This document shows positions 51,788 through 60,850 of a stretch of DNA of 64,000 bases, piece after piece. The DNA comes from Parapedobacter composti. GTDB lineage: Bacteria; Bacteroidota; Bacteroidia; Sphingobacteriales; Sphingobacteriaceae. Position 1 is the stretch's first letter; each line of letters begins with the position of its first letter. The position numbers and the translations under genes were made by a program. The notes beneath the pieces were generated by a model. The model saw only the letters and a program-made list of their open reading frames with translations, had not been told where the DNA came from and ran no database searches. The stretch is from the NCBI RefSeq assembly GCF_900112315.1, contig NZ_FOLL01000002.1, positions 186,001 through 250,000 on the forward strand. Reading direction: 5' to 3'.

Positions 51788-52585
51788 ATGGGTAAAATCA
51801 TTGCAATAGCCAATCAAAAAGGGGGAGTAGGCAAGACCACCACATCCATTAACCTGGCGGCCAGCTTGGCGGTACTGGAATACAAGACGCTGCTGGTAGA
51901 CGCCGATCCGCAAGCCAACTCGACCTCCGGAATCGGGTTTGACCCGCGGGCCATTAAATCCAGCGTATACGAATGCTTGATAAACGGCCTTGACCCGCAT
52001 GAGGCTATCCAGCACACGGAAACGCCAAACCTCGATTTGCTGCCGGCACATATCGACCTCGTAGGCGCAGAAATCGAAATGATAAACCTGCATGAACGGG
52101 AATACAAAATGCGGCATGTGCTGGACCAGGTAAAGAATGAGTACGACTTTATTGTCATTGACTGTTCACCTTCACTGGGCCTGATCACCATAAATGCGCT
52201 CTCTGCATCAAACTCGGTTATCATTCCGGTGCAGTGTGAATATTTCGCGCTTGAGGGGCTGGGCAAATTGCTCAATACGATCAAGATTGTGCAGAACCGG
52301 CTTAACACTGCCCTTGAAATTGAGGGTATTTTACTGACGATGTATGACGTACGGCTCCGCTTGTCCAATCAGGTAGTGGAAGAGGTCAAGTCGCATTTCA
52401 CCGAACTGGTCTTCGACACCATCATCCAGCGCAATACCCGGCTAAGCGAGGCACCGAGCTTCGGTATATCCGTCATCATGCATGATGCCAACAGCAAAGG
52501 TGCCATTAACTACCTCAATCTGGCCCGGGAAATTCTACAGAAAAACAACCTTAGTAAAGAAGAAAAAGAACAAGTTAGCGTATAG
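51788..52585 (+). CDS. parA: Chromosome-partitioning ATPase ParA (Soj)
   Basis: 265 residues. Deviant Walker A KGGVGKTT (11-18), Walker A' in DADPQANSTSGIG and Walker B region DFIVIDCSPSLGLITINAL are all present. There is no N-terminal HTH extension, so this is the chromosomal Soj-like type. It forms ATP-dependent gradients on DNA that move ParB-parS complexes. It starts a run parA-parB-DUF5683-dapB-lepB that is conserved in Bacteroidetes; parB follows after six bases. I saw no parS palindrome in this window. Confidence 0.95.
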   Translation: MGKIIAIANQKGGVGKTTTSINLAASLAVLEYKTLLVDADPQANSTSGIGFDPRAIKSSVYECLINGLDPHEAIQHTETPNLDLLPAHIDLVGAEIEMINLHEREYKMRHVLDQVKNEYDFIVIDCSPSLGLITINALSASNSVIIPVQCEYFALEGLGKLLNTIKIVQNRLNTALEIEGILLTMYDVRLRLSNQVVEEVKSHFTELVFDTIIQRNTRLSEAPSFGISVIMHDANSKGAINYLNLAREILQKNNLSKEEKEQVSV

Positions 52586-52591
52586 TACGAC

Positions 52592-53512
52592 ATGGCAGCA
52601 CAACAACGGAAAATAGGTTTGGGTAAGGGATTAAGTGCACTGCTCGACGATTCGGAGGAAGTAATAAAGCGCCCGGCAGAACAAAAACCGGTAGGTGATG
52701 TACCTACCCAGAAAACCGCGGGCACCATCAGTGCGGTCAGTATTTCGCGGATTGCCATCAATCCGTTCCAGCCGCGAACGGACTTCGATGAGGAAGCGTT
52801 GCGCGAATTGGCAGACTCCATCAGACTGCAGGGGCTTATACAACCCATCACCGTTCGCCAAGCCGCCGATGGCACTTACCAGCTGATTAGCGGTGAACGG
52901 CGGCTGCGGGCCGCCAAACTGGCAGGACTCACCGAAATTCCAGCATATATCCGTACAGCCGACGACCAGCAGATGCTGGAAATGGCACTTATTGAAAATA
53001 TCCAACGGGAAAACCTGAACGCCATCGAGGTGGCGCTGAGCTTCCAGCGGATGATTGAGGAATGCAACCTTAAGCAGGAAGAACTGGGCGAACGGGTGAG
53101 CAAGAACCGTTCAACGGTAACCAACTACCTGCGGTTGCTGAAGCTGCCGCCCGTTATCCAGGCTGCTATCCGCGATGGGCAGATCTCCATGGGCCATGCC
53201 CGGGCTTTAATTAACGTGCCGGAAATTGACAAGCAGCTTTATATTTTCCGGGAAGTCGTTAAACGGGACCTATCTGTCCGGAAAACGGAAGAACTTGTGC
53301 GCGAGGTGCAGCAGCATGCCAACCGGCAAACCAACAAACCACAGAAAACCCCGCTTTCTTTTCAGTACCAGAAGGTAGAAGATGATCTGGCTTCCAAGTT
53401 CGCCACCCGGGTGAAGCTGAAAGTTTCCGGCAAAAAAGGCAGCGGTGCCATTGAAATTCCTTTCCATTCTGAAGACGACCTGAACAGAATCCTGGAATTA
53501 TTAGACTGGTGA
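52592..53512 (+). CDS. parB: Chromosome-partitioning protein ParB (Spo0J)
   Basis: 306 residues. The N-terminal RKIGLGKGLSALLDD is the ParA-stimulating start. The ParB/sulfiredoxin CTPase domain (about 50-140) has INPFQPRTDFDEEALRELADSIRLQGLIQPITVR and the box ISGERRLRAAKLAG. The HTH (about 150-200: EELGERVSKNRSTVTNYLRLLKLP) binds parS, and the C-terminal 50 residues are the dimerisation domain. It works with the preceding ParA in chromosome segregation. Its TGA overlaps the next ATG by one base. Confidence 0.95.
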   Translation: MAAQQRKIGLGKGLSALLDDSEEVIKRPAEQKPVGDVPTQKTAGTISAVSISRIAINPFQPRTDFDEEALRELADSIRLQGLIQPITVRQAADGTYQLISGERRLRAAKLAGLTEIPAYIRTADDQQMLEMALIENIQRENLNAIEVALSFQRMIEECNLKQEELGERVSKNRSTVTNYLRLLKLPPVIQAAIRDGQISMGHARALINVPEIDKQLYIFREVVKRDLSVRKTEELVREVQQHANRQTNKPQKTPLSFQYQKVEDDLASKFATRVKLKVSGKKGSGAIEIPFHSEDDLNRILELLDW

Positions 53513-54258
53513 TGAATCGCGTTATCCTTATCCTGCTGCTGGCCTTCGGGATAACTGCAACCCTTTGGGCGCAGGAGCCGGACAGCCTGCGGCGGGGCAC
53601 GGTTCCGGCAATGGCCGACACCGTACAGCAGGACAGCCTCCCGGTAACCAGTACTGCCGATACCGCGGAAACGCGCCGGGAACGAAGGCAACGTGAACGG
53701 CAAGAAAAGGAAGCGAAAGCACAGGAAGAGGTAATTTTCAAAGACTCCGCAAGGCTGGTGCTCGAAGCGCTTTCGGCGAAAGCCTGGAAACGCTCACTGG
53801 TGATTCCGGGCTGGGGGCAATATACCAATGGCGGTTTATGGTGGATTAAAGTACCTGTGATTTACGGCGGCTTTGTGAGTGCGGGATTGGTCTTTGAATT
53901 TAATAACCGGTATTACCGTGAGATCTTACGCGAAGTACAATACCGCGTGGAAAACAACCATGCCCAACCACCTAACACCCGGTATCCGCACCTTCCGGCC
54001 GAAAGCTGGGCTACCGAGCGCATGATTTCCGCAAAAGACTATTACCGCAGAAACCGTGACCTTACCGTGCTGGTAACTGCCGGCTGGTGGGGCCTGCAAG
54101 TGGTGGAGGCCTACGTCAATTCCATGCTTAAGTACCGGTGGGACGTTAGCGACGACCTGGGGTTTAAGGTTACCCCTACCCTAATCTCGCAACCAGTAAA
54201 TGCATTTGCTTACAAACAGCCTTATGCCGTCGGATTCAAAATCGGGCTTCAATTTTAA
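53512..54258 (+). CDS. DUF5683 membrane protein
   Basis: 248 residues from ATG 53512, overlapping the parB stop by one base; a GTG at 53509 is also in frame. Signal peptide about 1-21 (LWA-Q), a charged linker rich in Arg/Glu (TRRERRQRERQEKEAKAQEE), then the DUF5683 core SLVIPGWGQYTNGGLWWIKVPVIYGGFVSAGLVFEFNNRYYREI, which has membrane-type hydrophobic stretches, and RRNRDLTVLVTAGWWGLQVVEAYVNSMLKYRWDV. Function is unknown. The gene is consistently found after parB in Bacteroidetes, so a link to cell-cycle or envelope processes is possible but unproven. Confidence 0.88.
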   Translation: MNRVILILLLAFGITATLWAQEPDSLRRGTVPAMADTVQQDSLPVTSTADTAETRRERRQRERQEKEAKAQEEVIFKDSARLVLEALSAKAWKRSLVIPGWGQYTNGGLWWIKVPVIYGGFVSAGLVFEFNNRYYREILREVQYRVENNHAQPPNTRYPHLPAESWATERMISAKDYYRRNRDLTVLVTAGWWGLQVVEAYVNSMLKYRWDVSDDLGFKVTPTLISQPVNAFAYKQPYAVGFKIGLQF

Positions 54259-54347
54259 AATTACGGCATCAGATGTTAGATTTACCAATTAGTTTTACGA
54301 TTTTGGACAACCTTTTAGATTTTTGACTTTAGCGTTATAACATATTC

Positions 54348-55097
54348 ATGAACATTGCATTACTCGGATACGGTAAAATGGGGCAGCTTATTGAGCGATT
54401 TGCCCTGCAGCGCGGCCATCACATCCACCTCATCGTGGACGAAAATAACCGCAGCAACATCGGCGTGACCGATATGGAAGGCGCTGATATTGCGATAGAT
54501 TTCAGCAGGCCGGAAGCGGCGGTAGCGAATATCGACCTATGTTTTGAGGCCAGTGTACCCATTGTAGTGGGCACCACGGGCTGGTACGAACAATTGGCTG
54601 AAGTGAGAAAAAAATGCCTTGACGGTAACAAATCCATGCTGTATGGCTCTAACTTCAGTATCGGCGTGAATATCTTTTTTCACATCAACAAACTGCTGGC
54701 AGCCGTAATGAATCCGTACAAGCAATATGACGTGCAGGTAGAAGAAATACATCACACCCAGAAACTGGATGCACCGAGCGGTACGGCCATCACCATCGCC
54801 GAGGGGATAATCGCGCATACAGACACGAAGTCTGAGTGGATTAACAACCTTATTGGCGAAGGTGAGGAACAGATACCAAAAGCAAACCAGCTCCTGATTG
54901 AAAGCCATCGGATTGACGATGTGCCGGGCACGCATACGGTACTCTATAGTTCTGAGGTAGACCAGATTGAGTTTAAACATACCGCCCATAGCCGTGCGGG
55001 ATTTGCGCTTGGCGCGGTGATTGCCGCAGAGTGGCTGTCCGGAAAAACAGGATTTTACCAAGTAACTGAAATGTTTAACTTTGGCCAGTCGTCATAA
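54348..55097 (+). CDS. dapB: 4-hydroxy-tetrahydrodipicolinate reductase
   Basis: 249 residues. It reduces the dapA product in the lysine/diaminopimelate pathway, needed for peptidoglycan. Rossmann motif LGYGKMGQ (5-12), the GTTGWY segment at the nucleotide site, catalytic EIHHTQKLDAPSGTA (His-His and Lys) and FKHTAHSRAGFALGAVIAAEWL at the C-terminus. It is about 20 residues shorter than the E. coli enzyme, as usual for Bacteroidetes. It is followed by lepB after 32 bases. Confidence 0.96.
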   Translation: MNIALLGYGKMGQLIERFALQRGHHIHLIVDENNRSNIGVTDMEGADIAIDFSRPEAAVANIDLCFEASVPIVVGTTGWYEQLAEVRKKCLDGNKSMLYGSNFSIGVNIFFHINKLLAAVMNPYKQYDVQVEEIHHTQKLDAPSGTAITIAEGIIAHTDTKSEWINNLIGEGEEQIPKANQLLIESHRIDDVPGTHTVLYSSEVDQIEFKHTAHSRAGFALGAVIAAEWLSGKTGFYQVTEMFNFGQSS

Positions 55098-55129
55098 ATA
55101 ACAGTAAATTTTAACATACCGTTCCAACC

Positions 55130-56554
55130 ATGGGATATATCGTTTTCACCATTCTTCTTATTTTCGTCCATATTGGCCTATGGAAGCTATTTATTAAAGC
55201 CGGACGCAAGGGATGGGAATCATTGATACCGCTATACAGGGAGTTTGTTATCGCTAAACACATTACCGGGCACCCCGGCTGGTGGATTGCGTTATTGCTT
55301 ATCCCCATCGTTAATATCTTTATCTTCTTCGGCTTGCACCTCGACCTGGTCAAGAGTTTTGGCAAGCGCCGGTTCTGGGAGTATGCGGCAACCATCTTGG
55401 TGCCCTTTGTGGTACTTCCCTGGTGGGGCAACGATCCGAAAGTGGTGTACCTCGGCCAATCTTTTACGCCGGAGTTCAAAGAGAAATACCCCTACAAAAA
55501 ATCAGTAGCACGTGAATGGGCAGATGCCATTGTTTTCGCGGTGGTAGCGGCTACCTTGATCAGGAGCTTCCTCATTGAAGCGTATATGATCCCGACGGGC
55601 TCTATGGAAAAGAGCCTTATGGTGGGCGACTTTCTGTTCGTAAGCAAACTGAATTACGGACCGAGGGTGCCCATGACGCCCGTTGCGTTTCCCTTTGCCC
55701 ATCATACCATGCCGTTAACGGGTGGCAAAGCATATTGGGAAGGCATCCAGCTGGACTACAAACGCCTGCCGGGGTTTCAGCAGATCAAACGTAACGATGT
55801 GGTGGTATTCAACTATCCCATGGAGGCCGACCCTCCATTCAACCGCCCGATTGACAAGCGTGAAAATTACATCAAACGCGCCGTGGGTATTCCGGGAGAT
55901 ACCATATCGCTTCGGGGAGCGGTGCTTTACGTAAACGGGCAGAAAGGTTTTGAGCCGCCGCACGGGCAACTGGACTATTACGTATATACAGACGGTTCCG
56001 GATTAAACCCCCAACGGCTGCTTGATATGCGCATCGACTATGATAGCAGGGCACGGGAACCGTACAGGCTTTTCCTTACTGAGGAGGCATATCAGGAAGT
56101 CAAAAGCTGGGCAAACGTAACGAAAATCGTACCTAATATCAGCCACCAAGACGCACGGGAACCAGGGACATTCCCGAACAGTCAGCTTTATAATTGGAAC
56201 ATCGATAATTTCGGACCCGTCATCGTACCGCAGAAGGGATGGACAATATCGCTCGACAGCCTGACTTATCCGATTTATGAACGGGCCATACGTGTGTATG
56301 AAGGCAATGAGCTGGAAAGCCGGAGTGATGGTTTTTACCTCAACGGTGTCAAAGCGGACAGCTATACCTTTACGATGGACTATTATTGGATGATGGGCGA
56401 CAACCGCCATAACTCACAGGACGCCCGTACATGGGGCTTCGTGCCGGAAGATCATATCGTGGGCAAAGCCCTGTTTGTATGGCTAAGCTGGGACCAAGAC
56501 GGTACTTTCTTCAGTAAAATCCGCTGGAACAGGTTGTTCATGGGTATAAAGTAA
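55130..56554 (+). CDS. lepB: Signal peptidase I
   Basis: 474 residues, much longer than E. coli LepB. The N-terminal 115 residues hold membrane segments of a DUF5684-like domain (WKLFIKAGRKGWESLIPLYREFVIAK). A further membrane anchor (DAIVFAVVAATLIRSFLIEAYMIPTG) precedes the catalytic Ser in IPTGSMEKSLMVGDFLFV. The general-base Lys lies in RENYIKRAVGIPGD. A Bacteroidetes-type insertion of about 130 residues separates this from the final box YYWMMGDNRHNSQDARTWGFVPEDHIVGKALFVW. It cleaves the signal peptides of secreted proteins at the periplasmic face. Confidence 0.95.
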   Translation: MGYIVFTILLIFVHIGLWKLFIKAGRKGWESLIPLYREFVIAKHITGHPGWWIALLLIPIVNIFIFFGLHLDLVKSFGKRRFWEYAATILVPFVVLPWWGNDPKVVYLGQSFTPEFKEKYPYKKSVAREWADAIVFAVVAATLIRSFLIEAYMIPTGSMEKSLMVGDFLFVSKLNYGPRVPMTPVAFPFAHHTMPLTGGKAYWEGIQLDYKRLPGFQQIKRNDVVVFNYPMEADPPFNRPIDKRENYIKRAVGIPGDTISLRGAVLYVNGQKGFEPPHGQLDYYVYTDGSGLNPQRLLDMRIDYDSRAREPYRLFLTEEAYQEVKSWANVTKIVPNISHQDAREPGTFPNSQLYNWNIDNFGPVIVPQKGWTISLDSLTYPIYERAIRVYEGNELESRSDGFYLNGVKADSYTFTMDYYWMMGDNRHNSQDARTWGFVPEDHIVGKALFVWLSWDQDGTFFSKIRWNRLFMGIK

Positions 56555-56559
56555 GCTGG

Positions 56560-57285
56560 CTAACCACCGCCTGTCAGTTGTGCCAAATACCGTTTGACGG
56601 TCTCTTCGAGCCCGAGATACAGTGCGTCTGAAATCAGCGCATGGCCGATGCTTACCTCCAGCAATCCGGGGATGTGCTCGTTAAAATAACGAAGGTTATG
56701 CAGATCTAAATCATGCCCGGCATTTAAGCCCAAACCGGCTTCCAGTGCCTCGTTTGCTGCTTCAACATACGGAGCTATGGCTTGTTCGCGGTTGCCGTGG
56801 TATGCCCGCGCGTAACCCTCGGTATACAACTCTACACGATCGGCACCGGTATCAGCAGCAGCAGCCACCATTTTCGGATCAGGATCTACAAAGATAGACA
56901 CGCGGATCCCCTCTCCCTTGAACAGTGCGCAGATATCCCGCAGATAGTCGCGATGCTTAATAGTGTCCCACCCATGGTTGGAGGTGAGCTGTCCGGGGTC
57001 ATCGGGCACAAGCGTCACCTGTGCAGGGAGTGTATCCAATACAAGCCGTACGAATTTCTCTTCACGGCTGTTGCCTTCGATATTCAATTCCGTGCGGATA
57101 TGCGCCTTCAAATCAAATACGTCCTTGTACCGGATATGCCGCTCATCGGGGCGCGGATGTACGGTGATGCCCTGAGCACCGAACCGCTCACAGGCCAATG
57201 CTGCCTGAAGGACATCGGGGTTATTGCCCCCGCGCGAATTACGGAGCGTAGCGATTTTATTGATATTTACAGAAAGCCTTGCCAT
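56560..57285 (-). CDS. pdxJ: Pyridoxine 5'-phosphate synthase
   Basis: 241 residues from the ATG at 57285 ([20 protein letters not shown]); six codons upstream are in frame but lie toward the promoter. TIM-barrel blocks: [32 protein letters not shown] with the phosphate/substrate residues, [16 protein letters not shown], and [18 protein letters not shown]. PdxJ joins 1-deoxyxylulose 5-phosphate and 3-amino-2-oxopropyl phosphate in de novo vitamin B6 synthesis. It is divergent from cdaA. A TACCTTTG box (minus strand, 57308-57301) lies 15 bases upstream. Confidence 0.95.
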   Translation of the reverse strand: MARLSVNINKIATLRNSRGGNNPDVLQAALACERFGAQGITVHPRPDERHIRYKDVFDLKAHIRTELNIEGNSREEKFVRLVLDTLPAQVTLVPDDPGQLTSNHGWDTIKHRDYLRDICALFKGEGIRVSIFVDPDPKMVAAAADTGADRVELYTEGYARAYHGNREQAIAPYVEAANEALEAGLGLNAGHDLDLHNLRYFNEHIPGLLEVSIGHALISDALYLGLEETVKRYLAQLTGGG

Positions 57286-57300
57286 GGAACTCGTTTTTTG

Positions 57301-57308
57301 CAAAGGTA
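57301..57308 (-). promoter_or_regulatory. -7 box of pdxJ
   Basis: TACCTTTG on the minus strand matches TAnnTTTG. No clear -33 element is placed 19-21 bases upstream, and the region also precedes the divergent cdaA start at 57339. Confidence 0.4.
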
Positions 57309-57338
57309 TAAATATAAAATTGTTAAATTGCGTGGGTT

Positions 57339-58121
57339 ATGGAGAGCTTGGACTTCAATTTCCGGTTGCTGGATGTCATTGACATTTTCCTCGTTGCCGT
57401 TATCCTTTATTATGTATACAGCCTGATCCGGGGTACCATTGCAGTTAATATCCTCATCGGATTGGGACTGATTTATGTCATCTTCCTTTTGGTCAAACAA
57501 TTTAACATGCACCTGCTTACCAGTATTTTCGGCGGGTTCATCAGTGTAGGATCGTTAGCTTTAGTGGTTGTATTCCAACAGGAAATCAGGCGCTTTCTCA
57601 TCCATATCGGCAAAAATATATCCGTAAAACGGAAAAACTTCCTTTGGTCTATTTTTGTCAGTAAAAAGGCGGCCGAGCGGGACAACCGTGCCCACCTTAA
57701 ACCGGTCATTGATGCCTGCCGAAGCATGTCCAAAACCCACACGGGTGCCCTGTTGGTGTTTGCCAAGTACTTTGACGAGGAATATTACCAGACCAGCGGC
57801 GAATATATTGATGCCCAGCTTTCAAAGCGGCTGCTCGAAAGTATATTCCATAAAAACAGCCCGCTGCATGATGGGGCTGTGGTTATCGTAGATTTCAAGA
57901 TAAAGACTGCCAGTTGCGTACTGCCGCTTTCGGACAGCGAAGATTTGCCCCTGCACTTCGGCCTGCGCCACCGGGCAGCCATCGGCGTAACGGAAGTAAG
58001 TGATGCCGTTGCCGTGGTGGTATCTGAAGAAACCGGTGAAATTTCCTTTGCCAAGGATGGCAATGTAAACATGAACATCAGCCACGATGAACTGGAGGAG
58101 CTGCTTAACGCTTCACTCTGA
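57339..58121 (+). CDS. cdaA: Diadenylate cyclase (CdaA type)
   Basis: 260 residues. Three membrane segments in the first 80 residues (VIDIFLVAVILYYVYSLI, NILIGLGLIYVIFLLV, FISVGSLALVVVF) precede the DAC domain: HTGALLVFAKY, SPLHDGAVVIVDFKIKTASCVLPLS with the DGA motif, and LHFGLRHRAAIGVTEVSDAVAVVVSEETGEISFA with the RHR motif. It makes cyclic di-AMP from two ATP at the inner membrane, a messenger for potassium and envelope homeostasis. The CdaR partner typical of Firmicutes is not present. It is divergent from pdxJ and followed by a hairpin. Confidence 0.94.
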   Translation: MESLDFNFRLLDVIDIFLVAVILYYVYSLIRGTIAVNILIGLGLIYVIFLLVKQFNMHLLTSIFGGFISVGSLALVVVFQQEIRRFLIHIGKNISVKRKNFLWSIFVSKKAAERDNRAHLKPVIDACRSMSKTHTGALLVFAKYFDEEYYQTSGEYIDAQLSKRLLESIFHKNSPLHDGAVVIVDFKIKTASCVLPLSDSEDLPLHFGLRHRAAIGVTEVSDAVAVVVSEETGEISFAKDGNVNMNISHDELEELLNASL

Positions 58122-58126
58122 AACGA

Positions 58127-58165
58127 AAACAGGATGGTTATATCGACTGCACCATCCTGTCCGCT
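58127..58165. terminator. Hairpin between cdaA and the DUF2911 gene
   Basis: ACAGGATGGT (58129-58138) pairs perfectly with ACCATCCTGT (58151-58160). On the minus strand it is followed by TTTCGTTT, so it best serves the DUF2911 gene; on the plus strand the tail is less T-rich. Confidence 0.6.
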
Positions 58166-58185
58166 TTATATTATGGGGCTGCAAA

Positions 58186-59037
58186 TTACTTTTTGGCCTC
58201 AGCTATCACCTGTCCGTTTAATTTCACGTATTCCGCATTATTGGCCTGCTCAGCCAACGCTATCCCCTGCTGGGCGGTAGCGATAGCGCCTTGTTTATCA
58301 CCGGCCTTCAACTGAATCCTCGCCTTCCAATACTTGACATGAGGTGCTTGCGGACTGGCCTTTTCAGCCTCATTAATCCATTCCAACGCCTTGGCGATGT
58401 CTTTTCCGTTTTTGTAATAGTACTGGGCTGCGGGGAAATAAGGCTTCTTCTCGCCTTTCATCGCCTCATCGATAGACGCCATGATTTCGGCGTCTTGTTC
58501 GACCGTAAGGTCGAAGCCGACCTGGGTTTTCTCCCAAGCAATATTCAATCGTGCGCTTTGGGGAGCAACGTCTGAGAATGATATGGTAAACGTTTCTACG
58601 GGTTTATTCAACTTCTCAGGCTTCACCTTAAAGCGCAGCAGATCTTCGTCTTCTTTATATGCATACGCCCCCCATTGCTGCGCATTTTTGCTAAGGATTA
58701 CCGTCCATTCGGTTTTTCCCGGTATGGTGAGCAATCCATAAGTGCCGGGTTGCACCGCTGTGCCGGCAATGGTTACTGTACCATCAAATGTCAGCGTGGG
58801 GATATTATTTGCACCTGTGCGCCAAACTTCATTATAGGGCACTAACTCACCGAAAATTTTCCGGCCATTCATGCTTGGGCGGAAATAACTCAATGTTACC
58901 GTGCTGATCCCCAGTCCTTGGGTAATCGTCTGCGCGCTGCTTGCCGGGGGCAGACGCAACTGTGCTGCCGCCGGCTGCCAAAGTAACGCTGTGGCAAGAA
59001 CGGCAAATGCTGCCGAAGTAAAAAAACGTTTCCTCAT
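58186..59037 (-). CDS. Exported DUF2911 protein with C-terminal TPR-like part
   Basis: 283 residues from the ATG at 59037 (MRKRFFTSAAFAVLATALL, cleavage at AAA-Q); an ATG nine codons upstream is less likely. Residues 30-175 are DUF2911: LRLPPASSAQTITQGLGISTVTLSYFRPSMNGRKIFGELVPYNEVWRTGANN, then GTYGLLTIPGKTEWTVILSKNAQQWGAYAY. Residues 190-283 are TPR-like helices (YPAAQYYYKNGKDIAKALEWINEAEKA, GDKQGAIATAQQGIALAEQ). It is a common periplasmic family in Bacteroidetes without known function. Confidence 0.88.
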   Translation of the reverse strand: MRKRFFTSAAFAVLATALLWQPAAAQLRLPPASSAQTITQGLGISTVTLSYFRPSMNGRKIFGELVPYNEVWRTGANNIPTLTFDGTVTIAGTAVQPGTYGLLTIPGKTEWTVILSKNAQQWGAYAYKEDEDLLRFKVKPEKLNKPVETFTISFSDVAPQSARLNIAWEKTQVGFDLTVEQDAEIMASIDEAMKGEKKPYFPAAQYYYKNGKDIAKALEWINEAEKASPQAPHVKYWKARIQLKAGDKQGAIATAQQGIALAEQANNAEYVKLNGQVIAEAKK

Positions 59038-59183
59038 ATTTCTTGTTATCGTATGGTTTACCAAAGCCCGAATTTAGGAAATATCGCCCGCAATTCCCCA
59101 ACATTACCTAAAAATTACAATTCGGCTATAATACGGGCACTATTGCAGCCGTTTTTAAGATAAAATTATTCTACAAAGTCCTG

Positions 59184-59218
59184 TTTTCCTGCGTCATGCT
59201 GTGCATGATGCAGGAAAA
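59184..59218. terminator. Long hairpin downstream of the sugar transporter gene
   Basis: TTTTCCTGCgTCATGC (59184-59199) pairs with GCATGAtGCAGGAAAA (59203-59218), a 16-base stem with one mismatch and a three-base loop. The A/T ends lie inside the stem and no extra T-run follows, so it is either a terminator using its own T-arm or an RNA-stability element for the minus-strand transporter transcript. Confidence 0.45.
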
Positions 59219-59240
59219 TCAGGCACAACTGATTCGTGAA

Positions 59241-60518
59241 TTAAACCGCTGCCCGCTTTTTGCCTACTTTATGACCACTCAAGGCGTAGTACAGAATAAA
59301 GAGGTAACAGGGGACTGTGATCCAATATGCTTGGTGCGGCGTAAATTGATCTGCTAATGCGCCATATATCAGCGGAACAACTGCTCCGCCGGCGATTCCC
59401 ATGATAAGCAATGACGAAGCGGCCTTGGTAAAGCGGCCCACACCAGCGAGCGCCAACGGCCATATTGCCGGCCACATCAAGGAATTAGCCAATCCAAGCA
59501 GCGATACGAAGGCAACTGACGTAACCCCGGTTGTGGCCAATGTACCGATGGAAAACAGTAAACCTAAAATAGCGCAGATAACAAAAGCATGCTCCTGCTT
59601 GATGAACCTGGGAATCGTGATAATACCGATAACATAACCCACAACCATCGATATCATCGTCGCCGTGGTAAAAAACTTGGCTTGGGTGAGCGAAATACCC
59701 TGTGAGGACGCATAGGCGACCACGGTATCCCCGGCTATTACTTCAACGCCCACATATAGAAAGAGTGTGAGTACGCCCAGCAATACATGAGGAAAGTCAA
59801 AGACGCTCTTTTTCCCCATATTGGACGCCGCAACCGTCTCATCTTCCGCATCGGTGTCTACTTCTGGCAAATGGGACTTGAAAATAACGAATGCCAATAC
59901 GCATAGCACAAGAATAATACAGATATAGGGCGCTATCACTTTAGCCGCCAGGGCATCCAGTTCGGCCGCCTGCTGCACTTCGGTGAGGCTGCTCAGCCGC
60001 GCTGTCAGGCCATCAGCATCACTAAGCAAAAAGAAGCCCAGTACAATCGGCGCCAAGCCACCTGCAAACTTATTGCAGATTCCCATAATACTGATGCGTT
60101 GTGCCGCACTCTCCGGCGGACCTATGATGGTGATGTATGGATTAGAAGCGGTCTGCAATATGGCCAACCCGCCCCCCTGAACAAACAAGCCTACCAAAAA
60201 CAGTAAATAGGTCCGGCTCGTCGCTGCGGGGATGAACAACAATGCTCCGACGGCCATCACCACCAATCCAACGGCCATGCCGTTTTTAAATCCGAATATG
60301 CGAAGCGTAGCCGTAGACACCGGAGCCATCAGTAGGTAAGCGATGTAAAACGCAAATGTCACCAAATAAGACTGAAAATGGTTAAGCTCACAGGCAATCT
60401 TCAAGTACGGTATAAGTACCGAATTTAGCCAGGTGACAAAGCCAAAAATAAAAAACAAGGCACCGATGATAATCATGGGGCCCAACGTCGATTTAGGGCC
60501 AGTGGGGTTTGAATTCAT
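59241..60518 (-). CDS. Sugar MFS transporter (FucP/GluP-like)
   Basis: 425 residues from the ATG at 60518; 11 in-frame codons upstream are non-coding in character. About 12 membrane segments. FucP-family landmarks: GALFFIFGFVTWLNSVLIPYLK, AFYIAYLLMAPVS, GLFVQGGGLAILQTASNPYITIIGPPESAAQRISIMGICNKFAGGLAPI and SLLGLANSLMWPAIWPLAL. These proton symporters import fucose, glucose, galactose or N-acetylglucosamine across the inner membrane. No sugar-specific enzymes are adjacent to settle the substrate. It ends before a long hairpin at 59184-59218. Confidence 0.92.
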   Translation of the reverse strand: MNSNPTGPKSTLGPMIIIGALFFIFGFVTWLNSVLIPYLKIACELNHFQSYLVTFAFYIAYLLMAPVSTATLRIFGFKNGMAVGLVVMAVGALLFIPAATSRTYLLFLVGLFVQGGGLAILQTASNPYITIIGPPESAAQRISIMGICNKFAGGLAPIVLGFFLLSDADGLTARLSSLTEVQQAAELDALAAKVIAPYICIILVLCVLAFVIFKSHLPEVDTDAEDETVAASNMGKKSVFDFPHVLLGVLTLFLYVGVEVIAGDTVVAYASSQGISLTQAKFFTTATMISMVVGYVIGIITIPRFIKQEHAFVICAILGLLFSIGTLATTGVTSVAFVSLLGLANSLMWPAIWPLALAGVGRFTKAASSLLIMGIAGGAVVPLIYGALADQFTPHQAYWITVPCYLFILYYALSGHKVGKKRAAV

Positions 60519-60850
60519 GCTGTTGGGTTTAACATTAATTTGCACCCACAAGACTATAAAATAAAATCAACAATTGAAAGAAAAAATCCATGCAAACGGT
60601 TGCTCTTTTGGGGGGCCGGGGGTGGGTGGTCGGTGGTCGGTGATGGGTGGCGGGTGGTCGGGGCCAATTAGGATAAAATAGGAAACGCCCCGAAAAAATT
60701 CCAGGGCATTTCCTACACCTAAACCGTATCATAAAACCATGGAATGGTTTCGTAGATACTTTAATTACAACGGTGCGTGAAAAAGGTTTTGATGTTTTTT
60801 AATTTTTTACCCTCGGGTTTCGGACCACCAATAACCAGCCACTAACTCGA
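60519..60850. other. 332-base intergenic region with G-rich tract and hairpin
   Basis: No gene is found. A strand-asymmetric tract at 60610-60663 consists almost only of G and T in the forms GGTGGTCGG and GGGTGGCGGG, able in principle to form G-quadruplexes on the plus strand. Further on AGGAAACGCCCC (60679-60690 region) can pair with AGGGCATTTCCT (60701-60712 region) allowing G-U pairs, a possible terminator for the DinB gene on the minus strand. Confidence 0.5.
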
